Assembly: GCA_964633145.1 (NCBI GenBank)
Contig: CAZWFE010000004.1
Span: forward strand, 1 to 64,000
Source: CAJXSD01 sp964633145
GTDB taxonomy: Bacteria; Pseudomonadota; Alphaproteobacteria; Rhodobacterales; Rhodobacteraceae
Reading direction: 5' to 3'
DNA length: 64,000 nucleotides
A program made the position numbers and the translations under genes. This document shows positions 33,757 through 45,119 of this stretch, piece by piece. Positions within the stretch are counted from its first letter, which is position 1; every line of letters begins with the position of its first letter. A model generated the notes under the pieces. The model was not told the DNA's origin and did not search any database. It worked only from the letters and a program-made list of their open reading frames with translations.

Positions 33757-35064
33757 TCAGGCTGGCACAGGCAGAAGTATTTGGTTGGTCAGCAAGCTTA
33801 ATTCCGAATGGTCCAAATTTTCAACGGCGTCCTCGATCCTGTGGGCGCGGTCAGTTCCCAAAATGGGATCGGTCAAGCGGTGAAATTTTTCGCGCAGCTC
33901 TTTGGCGCTGGGCGGTGCGGTATGATCCCATTTGGGTTCACACCAATCACTGGTGATCCGGTTCCCATTTGACAATGCGATTGTAACTTTGGCGTAACGC
34001 TTTAATGGAAATTCTGAATTGGCAAAACTGTTTTCAACCATTTTGATGGACTTGGACAGACGCATGACCTGCGCGCAATCTAGGGCATCATCCGAAATGT
34101 CATAAGGCGATACATCACCGCGTACCAAGGCAACTGCAACTGGAAAGGATGTTGAATACTGCGCCTCTTCGGTGTTGGTGGGTTCGTTGGTCGCAAGGCG
34201 AACAGATTCGTGAAATGTTTCGATTTCGATGCCTGTGATCATTTCTGGGACCAAACCATGCTGGCGTCGCAAAGCCAGCGCCGCTTCGATTGGGGCCTGC
34301 GCCCAACGGCAGACGGGGTATGGTTTGTAATATTGTTCCAACATATACCAGCGCGTGCCAAGGTCCGCCCAAGGTTCGGGGGTGTCTTCTACGGTAATCG
34401 CTGGTGCGCCAGTAAATCCACTTTGGGCCAGTCGCACGGCTGATACGCCCGCCATTGCCCCCCAGCCCGAGCCATCTTTGACCATTGTTGGATGATCAAT
34501 GCAGCGCATCATTTGGCTGCGTGGGCCATGATATTCGGCAATGCCCAATGCGTGGCGTGTTTCGTCGTGGGTCAGGTGGGTGATCCGCGCGCCAGCGGCA
34601 GCGGCTGTTACGGCGCCCCAGCTGCCGGATGTGTGAAAATCGGGAACCGTTGTGTGCTGTGCGATCGATGCACGCGCGCCAAATTCGTAGCCCATCAGCA
34701 GTGCTGACATGAATTCGCGCCCCGATATTTGTTCATTATAGCCCAGTGCCAAAACCGCGGGCAGTAACGGGCATCCTATGTGGCCTTTGGCAGGATTAAA
34801 CCCGTCGTGGGCATCAACGCTGTCAATCGTAATGCCCGCAGACAGGGCCGCCCCTGATGCGGATGCGGTTCTGCGATCAAATAACATTGGGATGGTGCCA
34901 CCAAATTCCAGTGCCGCATGCGATCGAATAATGCGCGACATTTTTGTTTCGGTCCCCGCCGCAGCGACGCCCAGTAAGTCCAGCAAACTTAATTTGCATT
35001 GCTCTTGGACCTTGCTTGGGGCTTGGTCAAATTGCAAACCGTATATGAATTCAATCGGTAACAT
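33757..35064 (-). CDS. MmgE/PrpD family protein
   Basis: 435 residues. Family features: LLDLLGVAAAGTETKMS, DSVDAHDGFNPAKGHIGCPLLPA, and YKPYPVCRWAQAPIEAAL. The superfamily includes 2-methylcitrate dehydratase and cis-aconitate decarboxylase; no other methylcitrate-cycle genes are nearby, so the substrate is open. Divergent from a DegT-type aminotransferase gene 94 bp away. Confidence 0.9.
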   Translation of the reverse strand: MLPIEFIYGLQFDQAPSKVQEQCKLSLLDLLGVAAAGTETKMSRIIRSHAALEFGGTIPMLFDRRTASASGAALSAGITIDSVDAHDGFNPAKGHIGCPLLPAVLALGYNEQISGREFMSALLMGYEFGARASIAQHTTVPDFHTSGSWGAVTAAAAGARITHLTHDETRHALGIAEYHGPRSQMMRCIDHPTMVKDGSGWGAMAGVSAVRLAQSGFTGAPAITVEDTPEPWADLGTRWYMLEQYYKPYPVCRWAQAPIEAALALRRQHGLVPEMITGIEIETFHESVRLATNEPTNTEEAQYSTSFPVAVALVRGDVSPYDISDDALDCAQVMRLSKSIKMVENSFANSEFPLKRYAKVTIALSNGNRITSDWCEPKWDHTAPPSAKELREKFHRLTDPILGTDRAHRIEDAVENLDHSELSLLTNQILLPVPA

Positions 35065-35158
35065 TGGCGGCCTGTGAACATTATGTTTGGTTCGATGATC
35101 TATGGTTTTCCAATTATTGCAAGCAAAGTTTTTAATTTGCGACAGGAATAGTATTTAT

Positions 35159-36409
35159 ATGTCGTTGGTTGTCATTGACCCATTTAACCAAATCGCTAAA
35201 ACATTGGGCATGAAACAGAATTTTACAGGTAATTTCACCCAGCAAGAGCCGATCCCCACCCAAGGGATCGAAGCGGCTATCGCGGTAATGCAATCTGGCC
35301 GCATCCATCGGTATAATGTCGTAGGCGACGATATCGGGGAAACAGCCAGCCTTGAATTGGAATTCGCGGAATATGTCGGATCCAAGTACTGCTTGGCCGT
35401 TGCATCAGGGGGGTATGCCTTGGCCACGGCAATGCGTGCGGTCGGTGTTCAGGCCGGTGATGCGGTGTTGACCAATGCCTTTACCTTGGCGCCGGTGCCT
35501 GGTGCGATTGCGGCTGTCGGGGCAAAGCCGGTTTTTGTGGGTGTGACATCATCATTAACGATTGATCTGCAGGATTTGGCCGCCAAAATTAGCCAAGCCA
35601 AGGTATTGTTGTTGTCGCATATGCGCGGTCATTTGTGCGATATGGATGCATTGCTGGAACTGTGCTGTGCACACGGTGTTATCGTAATCGAAGACTGCGC
35701 CCACACCATGGGGGCCAAATGGAATGGCCGCATGTCTGGGACAGATGGCTTGGTTGGATGTTATTCGACCCAAACATATAAACACATAAACTCTGGCGAA
35801 GGTGGCCTGTTGGTCACCAATGATCCCGAAGTTATGGCCCGTGCCACTATGATGTCAGGGTCGTATATGATGTTTGGCAAACACCCTGCGGGCCCGTCTG
35901 TCGATGTGTTTGACCAAATTCGTTATGAAACCCCAAATATGTCGGGGCGTATGGATCATCTGCGTGCGGCGATTTTGCGCCCCCAGCTGGCGGATCTGGA
36001 TCGTCAAATCGCGCGCTGGAACGATCGCTATCGCAGGGTAGAGCAGGGTATATCAGATTGCCCCGGTTTGACTGTTATCAAACGCCCGCAGGCTGAGTTT
36101 TACGTTGGCTCGTCTATTCAGTTTTTGCTGATGGATTGGTCCGCGTCTGATATTCAGCAGGTCGTGCAACGCTGTGCAGACCGTGGCGTTGAATTAAAAT
36201 GGTTTGGTGCGCCAGAGCCGGTTGGGTTCACGTCGCGTTACGACAGTTGGAAATATGCGCCGGAACAATCGCTGCCGGACAGTGATCCGATATTACATGC
36301 CATTTTGGATATGCGGTTGCCATTGACGTTTGATTTGGATGATTGCGATTTGATCGCTGACATCATCCGCCAAGAGGTCGGCGCCGTATGCCAATCTGTC
36401 ACTGGCTAG
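35159..36409 (+). CDS. DegT/DnrJ/EryC1/StrS-family PLP aminotransferase
   Basis: 416 residues from ATG 35159 (AGGA 12 bases upstream). Fold type I PLP enzyme: GSKYCLAVASGGYALATAM, VIEDCAHTMGA and the Schiff-base lysine in TQTYKHINSGEGG. Such enzymes usually transaminate keto-sugars for surface polysaccharide, but no sugar genes accompany it; some act on cyclitols or other ketones. The divergent PrpD-type gene may be a functional partner. The last 11 nt overlap the convergent CDF gene. Confidence 0.87.
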   Translation: MSLVVIDPFNQIAKTLGMKQNFTGNFTQQEPIPTQGIEAAIAVMQSGRIHRYNVVGDDIGETASLELEFAEYVGSKYCLAVASGGYALATAMRAVGVQAGDAVLTNAFTLAPVPGAIAAVGAKPVFVGVTSSLTIDLQDLAAKISQAKVLLLSHMRGHLCDMDALLELCCAHGVIVIEDCAHTMGAKWNGRMSGTDGLVGCYSTQTYKHINSGEGGLLVTNDPEVMARATMMSGSYMMFGKHPAGPSVDVFDQIRYETPNMSGRMDHLRAAILRPQLADLDRQIARWNDRYRRVEQGISDCPGLTVIKRPQAEFYVGSSIQFLLMDWSASDIQQVVQRCADRGVELKWFGAPEPVGFTSRYDSWKYAPEQSLPDSDPILHAILDMRLPLTFDLDDCDLIADIIRQEVGAVCQSVTG

Positions 36410-37301
36410 GGGATTCGGATATTTCGATCGCGCCGTCTTCGGCTTTGTGCGCAGGCTCTAGGTGAATATGGGGCTTAATCTGTGGATCGTAGGCCTTTAG
36501 CGCGTGTTCAATTTGGTCGCACAACTGATGGGCATCGTAAACAGTCATGTCACTGGGTACGATCAAATGGAAATCAACATATGTGTTGTGACCATCGAAA
36601 CGGGTGCGCAAATCATGTGCTTGCAAGGCACCTGTTCCAAATTGTGCGATAATTGATTTGATGGTTTGTTGCGTGTCCTCATCTACCGCTTCGTCCAGCA
36701 GGACACCAAAGGACGCGCGCATGACACGCCATCCTGACCATAGAATATGCAGCCCAACGATACACGCCAACAGTGGGTCAAGCCAAGGCAACCCAAACCA
36801 AACGGCCGCTGCGATCCCGATAATGACGCCGGCCGATGATATAACATCCGTACGCAGATGGATCCCATCTGCGATCAAGGCTTGTGACCTAAGTGCGCGG
36901 CCTTGTCGTATTAATACGGTGCTCCAGATCGCATTTAGGATACCCGCGGCAATGTTTAGGCCGACGCCGATGTCTAGGTTTTGCCAGTCTCTTGGGGACA
37001 AAAAGGCATCAACTGCGTTCCACAAGATCAATATTGCGGCCAGAATGATCAACACGCCTTCGATGACGGCGCTGATGATTTCGGCTTTGTGGTGGCCATA
37101 GTGGTGATTTTCGTCCGCTGGCATTGCCGCCATGCGAATGGCCCATAGTGCTGCCGCGGCGGTGGCGACATTTACAATGCTTTCCAAGGCTTCGGACAAA
37201 AGTGCGACAGAGCCAGTCACGCTATAGGCTATGGTTTTCAGGCCTAAAACGATAAATCCAATAACTAAGCTGAAAATTGCAATGCGTTGGGCGCGGGGCA
37301 T
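36399..37301 (-). CDS. Cation diffusion facilitator transporter
   Basis: 300 residues with six membrane helices and a cytosolic C-terminal domain. Metal-site residues appear as SEALESIVN in helix II (the usual S-D-A-L-H-x-x-x-D pattern with E and N replacements), HHYGHHKAE, and ADGIHLRTDVISS in helix V (HxxxD). Exports divalent metal ions such as Zn2+, Fe2+ or Mn2+ using protons. The helix II site is noncanonical, so the preferred metal may not be zinc. Confidence 0.88.
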   Translation of the reverse strand: MPRAQRIAIFSLVIGFIVLGLKTIAYSVTGSVALLSEALESIVNVATAAAALWAIRMAAMPADENHHYGHHKAEIISAVIEGVLIILAAILILWNAVDAFLSPRDWQNLDIGVGLNIAAGILNAIWSTVLIRQGRALRSQALIADGIHLRTDVISSAGVIIGIAAAVWFGLPWLDPLLACIVGLHILWSGWRVMRASFGVLLDEAVDEDTQQTIKSIIAQFGTGALQAHDLRTRFDGHNTYVDFHLIVPSDMTVYDAHQLCDQIEHALKAYDPQIKPHIHLEPAHKAEDGAIEISESPSQ

Positions 37302-37417
37302 GGCGGTGTCCTAATCTAATGCGGTGGCTGATAACAGTATGCGACCAGATGCTGCAAGCCAAAATCTGTGATCAATGCCACCTGGGGACTTGACCAATGG
37401 ATACGACTAGTGGTTAA

Positions 37418-37437
37418 TATTGAACAACTGTTCAATA
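37418..37437. promoter_or_regulatory. Operator-like perfect palindrome upstream of ivd
   Basis: TATTGAACA-AC-TGTTCAATA: 9-bp arms with a 2-nt centre, ending 13 nt before the ivd ATG and just before its ribosome site. TetR-family acyl-CoA-responsive repressors often bind such sites. No TetR gene lies in the cluster. It most likely overlaps the promoter or transcription start of the leucine operon. Confidence 0.6.
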
Positions 37438-37450
37438 AAAGGGGTTCGCT

Positions 37451-38614
37451 ATGTTTTTATCGTCCATGACATTTGATCTAGGGGATGATGTAAATGCCCT
37501 GCGCGATTTAGTGCATCGTTGGGCCCAAGATCGGGTCAAGCCTATGGCTGGCGATATTGATCGTACCAACGATTTCCCGGCCGAGCTGTGGCGCGAAATG
37601 GGCGAACTGGGGCTGTTGGGTATTACTGTTGATCCCGAATGGGGCGGGGCCGGTATGTCGTATCTGGCGCATGTCATCGCAACCGAAGAGATTGCCCGCG
37701 CCAGCGCGTCGGTCAGTCTGTCCTATGGGGCGCATTCAAACCTATGTGTGAACCAAATCAAACTGAATGGCACCGATGAACAGCGCCGGACCTATTTGCC
37801 GAAACTGATTTCGGGCGAACATGTGGGTGCGCTGGCCATGTCGGAACCCTCTGCCGGGTCCGATGTTGTATCGATGCAGCTGCGTGCGGAAAAACGCAAT
37901 GGGTACTATGTGTTGAACGGCAATAAATACTGGATCACCAATGGACCAGATGCGGATACGCTGGTCGTTTATGCCAAAACGGATATGGATGCCGGATCCA
38001 AGGGGATCACGGCCTTTATCGTTGAAAAATCAATGACAGGGTTTTCCACGTCGCCCCATTTTGACAAACTGGGGATGCGCGGGTCCAATACGGCCGAATT
38101 GATTTTCGAAAATGTCGAGGTGCCGTTTGAAAATGTTCTGGGGTCTGAGGGGAAAGGCGTGCGCGTCTTGATGTCGGGGCTGGATTACGAACGCGTGGTT
38201 CTGTCCGGAATTGGCACGGGCATCATGGCCGCCTGTCTGGACGAAGTCATGCCCTATATGGTCGAACGCAAACAATTTGGTCAAAGCATCGGTGATTTCC
38301 AACTGATGCAAGGCAAAATTGCCGATATGTACACCGCCATGAATACGTCACGTGCCTATGTCTATGAGGTCGCGCGCGCCTGTGATCGCGGCCAAGTCAC
38401 CCGCCAAGATGCGGCGGCCTGTGTTCTCTATGCGTCAGAAGAGGCGATGAAAGTTGCGCACCAAGCGGTCCAAGCGATGGGCGGCGCAGGGTTTTTATCC
38501 GACAGTCCCGTCAGCCGCATTTTCCGCGATGCCAAACTGATGGAAATTGGTGCCGGCACATCGGAAATTCGCCGTATGTTGATCGGCCGCGAATTGATGG
38601 GAACGATGCGGTGA
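37451..38614 (+). CDS. ivd: Isovaleryl-CoA dehydrogenase
   Basis: 387 residues. Acyl-CoA dehydrogenase motifs AMSEPSAGSDVV and WITNGPDADTL, and the catalytic Glu in GLDYERVVLSG, at the position used by isovaleryl-CoA dehydrogenases rather than by the MCAD-type enzymes. AAGGGG precedes the ATG by six bases. It oxidises isovaleryl-CoA to 3-methylcrotonyl-CoA in leucine degradation, passing electrons to ETF. First gene of the operon with acs-like, mccB and mccA. Confidence 0.95.
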   Translation: MFLSSMTFDLGDDVNALRDLVHRWAQDRVKPMAGDIDRTNDFPAELWREMGELGLLGITVDPEWGGAGMSYLAHVIATEEIARASASVSLSYGAHSNLCVNQIKLNGTDEQRRTYLPKLISGEHVGALAMSEPSAGSDVVSMQLRAEKRNGYYVLNGNKYWITNGPDADTLVVYAKTDMDAGSKGITAFIVEKSMTGFSTSPHFDKLGMRGSNTAELIFENVEVPFENVLGSEGKGVRVLMSGLDYERVVLSGIGTGIMAACLDEVMPYMVERKQFGQSIGDFQLMQGKIADMYTAMNTSRAYVYEVARACDRGQVTRQDAAACVLYASEEAMKVAHQAVQAMGGAGFLSDSPVSRIFRDAKLMEIGAGTSEIRRMLIGRELMGTMR

Positions 38615-38660
38615 CACGGTTTGGTTGGAAGCACCTGTTTGAAAATGGGATCTAGCTAAC

Positions 38661-38974
38661 ATGATCCGCTTTCCATGGGCAATTGTATCAATCCTTGCGC
38701 TGATCGCGGTCTTTTTTGGGCTGCGGCTTGGGTACAAAACGGCCAGTTTGACGGAAACAGATATAATCGATCATTATGTTGGTGCCTTTTTGGATACGAT
38801 GCAATCCTCTGGATTGGTGGTTGATAGCGGATTTTGCCATGCGGAACCCGGGGTGCGCAGATGGGAACGGCTAAGGGTCGTCTGTCGAACGCCAAGTGAT
38901 GCCATCTATATTTATTCCATTGGTCATTGGGGGCAATTGCTGGGCGGTCGTCCCGAATTGATTGTGGGGGCCAC

Positions 38975-38978
<4 letters not shown>
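38661..38978 (+). CDS. Small membrane-anchored protein of unknown function
   Basis: 105 residues. One N-terminal membrane segment (about 4-23, FPWAIVSILALIAVFFGLRL) or uncleaved signal, then a ~70-residue periplasmic domain with two cysteines (FCHAEPG and VVCRTP) that could pair. Not recognised. Its stop overlaps the start of the acyl-CoA synthetase (ATGA), so it belongs to the leucine operon by translation coupling. Confidence 0.72.
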
Positions 38979-40545
<1,567 letters not shown>

Positions 40546-40549
<4 letters not shown>

Positions 40550-42150
40550 AATTAACATCGCGCATCATTCCAAATTCACAGGAATTTCGGGACAATCAAA
40601 CGCGCAACCAACAGGCGCTGGACTTGGTCCAACAGGTGGCGCAGGCGGCGGCACTGGGGGGCGGTGAAAAATCGCGCGAACGGCATATTTCGCGCGGGAA
40701 AATGTTGCCGCGCGATCGGGTTGCAAATCTGTTGGATGTGGGGTCACCCTTTTTGGAAATCGGGGCAACGGCGGCGCATGATATGTATGACAACGCCGCC
40801 CCCGCAGCTGGTGTTGTTGCAGGGATCGGACGCGTGCATGGCACGGATTGTATGATCGTGTGCAATGATGCCACGGTCAAAGGGGGCACATATTACCCCA
40901 TGACGGTCAAAAAACATCTGCGCGCCCAGGAAATTGCAGCGGAATGCCGGCTGCCCTGCATTTATCTGGTCGACAGTGGTGGCGCGAACCTGCCCAATCA
41001 GGACGAGGTATTTCCAGACCGTGACCATTTTGGCCGCATTTTTTACAACCAAGCCCGCATGAGCGCCGCAGGCATTCCCCAGATCGCTGTTGTAATGGGG
41101 TCATGCACCGCAGGTGGGGCCTATGTACCTGCGATGTCGGATGTGACCATTATTGTCAAAGAACAGGGTACGATATTCTTGGCAGGTCCCCCCTTGGTCA
41201 AGGCCGCCACAGGCGAGGTTGTCAGCGCCGAGGATTTGGGCGGCGGCGATGTGCATACGCGCCTATCCGGTGTGGCCGATTATCTGGCCGAGGATGACGC
41301 ACATGCGCTGGCGCTGGCACGACAGGCGGTGCAATCGCTGAACCGGCGCCGCGCTGATACGGTCGCATGGGCCACGCCCGAGGATCCTGCCTATGATCCC
41401 GCTGAATTGCTGGGTGTGGTTCCTGCGGATTTGAAAACCCCCTATGACATCCGCGAAGTGATCATGCGTTTGGTTGATGGGTCGCGATTTGACGAATTCA
41501 AACCCCGCTTTGGCGAAACCTTGGTCACGGGGTTTGCACATGTCATGGGCTGTCCCGTTGGGATCATTGCTAATAACGGCGTTTTATTTTCCGAGGCCGC
41601 ACAGAAAGGCGCGCATTTCGTCGAACTGTGTTCGCAACGTAAAATCCCACTGGTGTTTTTGCAAAATATCACTGGGTTTATGGTGGGGCAGAAATACGAA
41701 AACGAAGGGATCGCGCGACATGGTGCCAAGCTGGTCACAGCGGTTGCCACCACATCTGTGCCCAAAATTACGATGCTGGTGGGCGGATCCTTTGGCGCGG
41801 GCAATTATGGCATGGCAGGGCGGGCCTATCAGCCGCGATTTTTGTGGACCTGGCCCAATTCGCGGATTTCGGTGATGGGCGGGCCGCAGGCCGCAGGTGT
41901 GTTGGCAACGGTCAAACGCGACGGCATCGAACGCGCCGGCGGCCGTTGGAGCGCCGAGGAAGAGGCCGCGTTCAAACAACCCACATTGGATATGTTCGAA
42001 CGCCAATCGCATCCGCTTTATGCCAGCGCACGATTGTGGGATGATGGGATCATCGATCCCCGTAAATCCCGCCAAGTGCTGCACCTGTCATTGATGGCTG
42101 CCCTGAATGCCCCGATTGAGGACACGCGTTTTGGCGTGTTTCGGATGTAA
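40546..42150 (+). CDS. mccB: 3-Methylcrotonyl-CoA carboxylase, beta (carboxyltransferase) subunit
   Basis: 534 residues, normal for MccB. Crotonase-fold carboxyltransferase halves with KGGTYYPMTVKKHLRAQEIA, MGSCTAGGAYVPAMSD, and GSFGAGNYGMAGRAY. It transfers carboxyl from biotin to methylcrotonyl-CoA to form 3-methylglutaconyl-CoA. The ATG overlaps the previous gene's stop. Confidence 0.96.
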
Positions 42151-42151
42151 C

Positions 42152-42532
42152 ATGGGCTGGGTTTTAACATACGACTGGGCCAGATCGCAGGCACAAGCAT
42201 GGTGCGATGCATGGAACCGTCGCGATTTGGATGCTGTCATGTCACACTATGCCGATGATGTTCGGGTCTGTTCGCCGCTGGTGAAAAAACGCTTTCCCAA
42301 CAGCGATGGTTGGCTGCGTGGGGTGCCGGAACTACGCGCCTACTTTGAAATCGGAATGACCAACGCTGCGCTGCAGTTTACGTTTGAGGACGTCCGATTG
42401 GGGCACAATGCGGCGACCGTATTGTACCTGCGTGAAAGCGGAATGCGGGTCAGCGATACAATTGTATTCAATGCCGCAGGCCAGATCGAACAAATGATTG
42501 CCTGCTATAGCGAGGATCGTGTCAATGTTTAA
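42152..42532 (+). CDS. NTF2-like (SnoaL-type) small protein
   Basis: 126 residues from ATG 42152, one base after the mccB stop. The cone-shaped NTF2 fold is suggested by RSQAQAWCDAWNRRDLDAVMSHYADDVRV at the N-terminus and the later strand pattern. Members are either enzymes on small hydrophobic ligands or structural. It is sandwiched between the two carboxylase subunits and overlaps mccA by eight bases. I recall similar small genes between mcc genes in related bacteria, but the function is unknown. Confidence 0.83.
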   Translation: MGWVLTYDWARSQAQAWCDAWNRRDLDAVMSHYADDVRVCSPLVKKRFPNSDGWLRGVPELRAYFEIGMTNAALQFTFEDVRLGHNAATVLYLRESGMRVSDTIVFNAAGQIEQMIACYSEDRVNV

Positions 42533-44468
42533 CAAAGTGCTGATCGCAAACCGTGGTGAAATTGCCTGTCGTGTTATGCGAACTTTGCAGAATTTGGGCG
42601 TGGCATCGGTCGCGGTCTATTCCGATGCAGATGCGCAGGCGGCCCATGTGCAAATGGCGGATCAGGCGGTTCACATCGGTGGATCTGCCCCGGCTGACAG
42701 TTATCTGCGCGGCGACCGGATTATTCAGGCCGCACTGGATACGGGCGCACAAGCAATTCATCCAGGCTATGGGTTTTTGTCGGAAAACCCCGATTTTGTG
42801 GATGGTGTAACTGCGGCTGGCTTGGTTTTTGTCGGGCCATCGGCGGATGCCATTCGCGCGATGGGACTGAAAGACGCGGCCAAAGCGATTATGGAACAGG
42901 CCGGTGTGCCGGTTGTGCCCGGATATCACGGGGCTGATCAATCGGATGATGTCTTGGCACAGGCCGCCGAACAGATCGGATACCCTGTGTTGATCAAGGC
43001 CGTCGCCGGCGGCGGTGGCAAGGGGATGCGATTGGTTGATCATGCCGATCACTTTGCCGACGCGCTGGCATCAGCCCGATCCGAGGCAAAAACCGCCTTT
43101 GGCAACAGTGACGTTTTGGTCGAAAAATATATCACATCCCCACGTCATATCGAGGTGCAAGTTTTTGGCGATGGCGTCGATGCGGTACATTTGTTTGAAC
43201 GCGACTGTTCCCTGCAGCGCCGCCATCAAAAAGTGATCGAAGAGGCCCCCGCACCAGACATGCCCGATGACGTCCGCCAAGCCATGTGTGATGCGGCCGT
43301 CCGCGCGGCCAAAGCGATTGGGTACAAAGGGGCAGGGACCATCGAATTTATTGTTGATGGATCAAAGGGTCTGCGCGCAGATGGGTTTTGGTTTATGGAA
43401 ATGAATACCCGTTTGCAGGTCGAACATCCGGTGACCGAATTGATCACGGGTATTGATTTGGTCGACTGGCAGCTGCGTGTTGCCGCGGGCGGGACGATCC
43501 CCTGCACGCAGGACGATATCCGCATAACCGGCCACGCATTCGAAGCGCGCCTATACGCCGAAGATGTGCCTGCTGGGTTTTTGCCTGCCACTGGCAAATT
43601 AGAGCACCTGCAATTCAGTCCAAGGGCCCGCAACGACAGCGCCGTGCGCGCAGGTGATGAAATTTCGCCGTTTTATGACCCGATGATTGCCAAGGTCATC
43701 ACACATGGCCCCGATCGAACAACGGCCTTGGCCAAATTACGCCAAGCCTTGGATGAAACCGTGGTCACGGGCACTGTAACAAATATTGCATTTTTGGGGG
43801 CTTTGGCACGGCACGATGGGTTTTCTGTGGGGCAGGTCGATACCGGTTTAATTGCACGCGATTTGGATAAATTGACCGCGCCGCAGCCGGATCAAACATC
43901 GGCAATCATTGCCGCGGCCTTGGCCACAATACCCCCATCAGATTCTGGCGCTGCGATGGGCTATGCACATTGGGGCCCGATCTGGCATGACGTCCATATC
44001 GAATCCAGTGCTGGCGACGTTCATACCGTACGCATTGCCTGCAACCCTGATGGGTTTGATGTAAATTACACTGGAACCCTGTCACGGGTTACAAAACAGG
44101 GCGCGCGTTTGATGTGTGATGATCGTCCCTTGCCAAATGTTATTGCAGGGCAGTCATCAGTGACGGTTATGAATGCAGATCGCAGCGTGTTTTACCCTGT
44201 TGATTTGCTGGCGCGGGGGACATCGCAGAACACTGATGACGCCCAAATCATCGCCCCTATGCCCGGTGCAATTCGCGACGTTTTGGTCGCCGAAGGTCAA
44301 GCAGTCACCGCAGGCACCACGTTGGTGGTGCTAGAGGCCATGAAAATGGAACATCGTCTCAGTGCCAGCCGCGACAGTGTGATTGACCAAATATTTTGCG
44401 CGACAGGCGATCAGGTCGCCGCGGGTGATGTTTTGCTGTCACTACAGCCCAACCCCGAGTCGAATTAA
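42525..44468 (+). CDS. mccA: 3-Methylcrotonyl-CoA carboxylase, alpha subunit (biotin carboxylase + BCCP)
   Basis: 647 residues from ATG 42525. Biotin carboxylase domain (about 1-445: KVLIANRGEIACRV, KAVAGGGGKGMRLV, MEMNTRLQVEHPVTE), BT-type linker, and C-terminal biotinyl domain with the biotin-lysine motif LEAMKMEH (about 605). Biotinylated presumably by the BirA encoded at 61668. Last gene of the leucine operon; no liuC or hmgL follows. Confidence 0.97.
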   Translation: MFNKVLIANRGEIACRVMRTLQNLGVASVAVYSDADAQAAHVQMADQAVHIGGSAPADSYLRGDRIIQAALDTGAQAIHPGYGFLSENPDFVDGVTAAGLVFVGPSADAIRAMGLKDAAKAIMEQAGVPVVPGYHGADQSDDVLAQAAEQIGYPVLIKAVAGGGGKGMRLVDHADHFADALASARSEAKTAFGNSDVLVEKYITSPRHIEVQVFGDGVDAVHLFERDCSLQRRHQKVIEEAPAPDMPDDVRQAMCDAAVRAAKAIGYKGAGTIEFIVDGSKGLRADGFWFMEMNTRLQVEHPVTELITGIDLVDWQLRVAAGGTIPCTQDDIRITGHAFEARLYAEDVPAGFLPATGKLEHLQFSPRARNDSAVRAGDEISPFYDPMIAKVITHGPDRTTALAKLRQALDETVVTGTVTNIAFLGALARHDGFSVGQVDTGLIARDLDKLTAPQPDQTSAIIAAALATIPPSDSGAAMGYAHWGPIWHDVHIESSAGDVHTVRIACNPDGFDVNYTGTLSRVTKQGARLMCDDRPLPNVIAGQSSVTVMNADRSVFYPVDLLARGTSQNTDDAQIIAPMPGAIRDVLVAEGQAVTAGTTLVVLEAMKMEHRLSASRDSVIDQIFCATGDQVAAGDVLLSLQPNPESN

Positions 44469-44753
44469 GGCAAATTAAGACAAAATTTTATCATGACGGA
44501 TAATTTTGCCGTTTATTCAACCAAGTTAAATGTGGTTGTGATAGCGCTGCAGTGTTAATTTTTTGCAGCGCTGTGTACAAACGCATACCAAAGAGGGTTG
44601 TTTTGCCAGTATTTTATCGAAAAAATGCAAACTTATTCGGGAAAAAGAATGTGTTTCGAACATGTTGACCCCAATGCGTTGCAAGAGTAAACCACCCTCA
44701 AGCCAACAGGATTTACGGGGTCAGCCCCGTAAAACGCATGAAAGGAGCCATCT
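44469..44753. promoter_or_regulatory. Leader region of the nuo operon with two hairpins
   Basis: This 285-bp gap between mccA and nuoA has no convincing gene. It contains a 9-bp stem with 12-nt loop (44543-44551 with 44564-44572, no T tract) and a perfect 9-bp stem with a 4-nt loop (44712-44720 with 44725-44733). The latter ends seven bases before the nuoA ribosome site AAAGGAG (44741-44747). The promoter of the ~17-kb nuo transcript must lie here, but I could not place -35/-10 boxes with confidence. Confidence 0.6.
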
Positions 44754-45119
44754 GTGGAAGAGATGCTACGGGAATACCTCCCAATTCTTGTGTTTTTGGC
44801 CATAGCTATTGGCCTGGGCATTGTACTTATTCTAGCTGCTGTGATCGTAGCGATCCGGAATCCAGATCCGGAAAAAGTATCAGCCTACGAATGTGGATTT
44901 AACGCATTCGATGACGCGCGGATGAAATTCGATGTTCGGTTTTACTTGGTCTCGATTTTGTTCATTATTTTTGACCTTGAAATTGCGTTCCTGTTTCCTT
45001 GGGCGGTCGCGTTCCAAGATATTTCAATGACGGCCTTTTGGTCGATGATGGTTTTCCTAGGCGTGTTGACCATTGGTTTCGCATATGAGTGGAAGAAAGG
45101 GGCACTAGAATGGGAGTGA
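44754..45119 (+). CDS. nuoA: NADH-quinone oxidoreductase subunit A
   Basis: 121 residues from GTG 44754, six bases after AAAGGAG (an ATG three codons in is too far away). Three membrane helices and the conserved loop YECGFNAFDDARMKFDVRFYL. Membrane arm of complex I near the quinone site. Confidence 0.97.
   Translation: MEEMLREYLPILVFLAIAIGLGIVLILAAVIVAIRNPDPEKVSAYECGFNAFDDARMKFDVRFYLVSILFIIFDLEIAFLFPWAVAFQDISMTAFWSMMVFLGVLTIGFAYEWKKGALEWE

Noticed and set aside
44543..44572. Rho-independent terminator after mccA
   Set aside because: A 9-bp stem with a 12-nt loop but no T run on the coding strand; kept only as a hairpin of the nuo leader.
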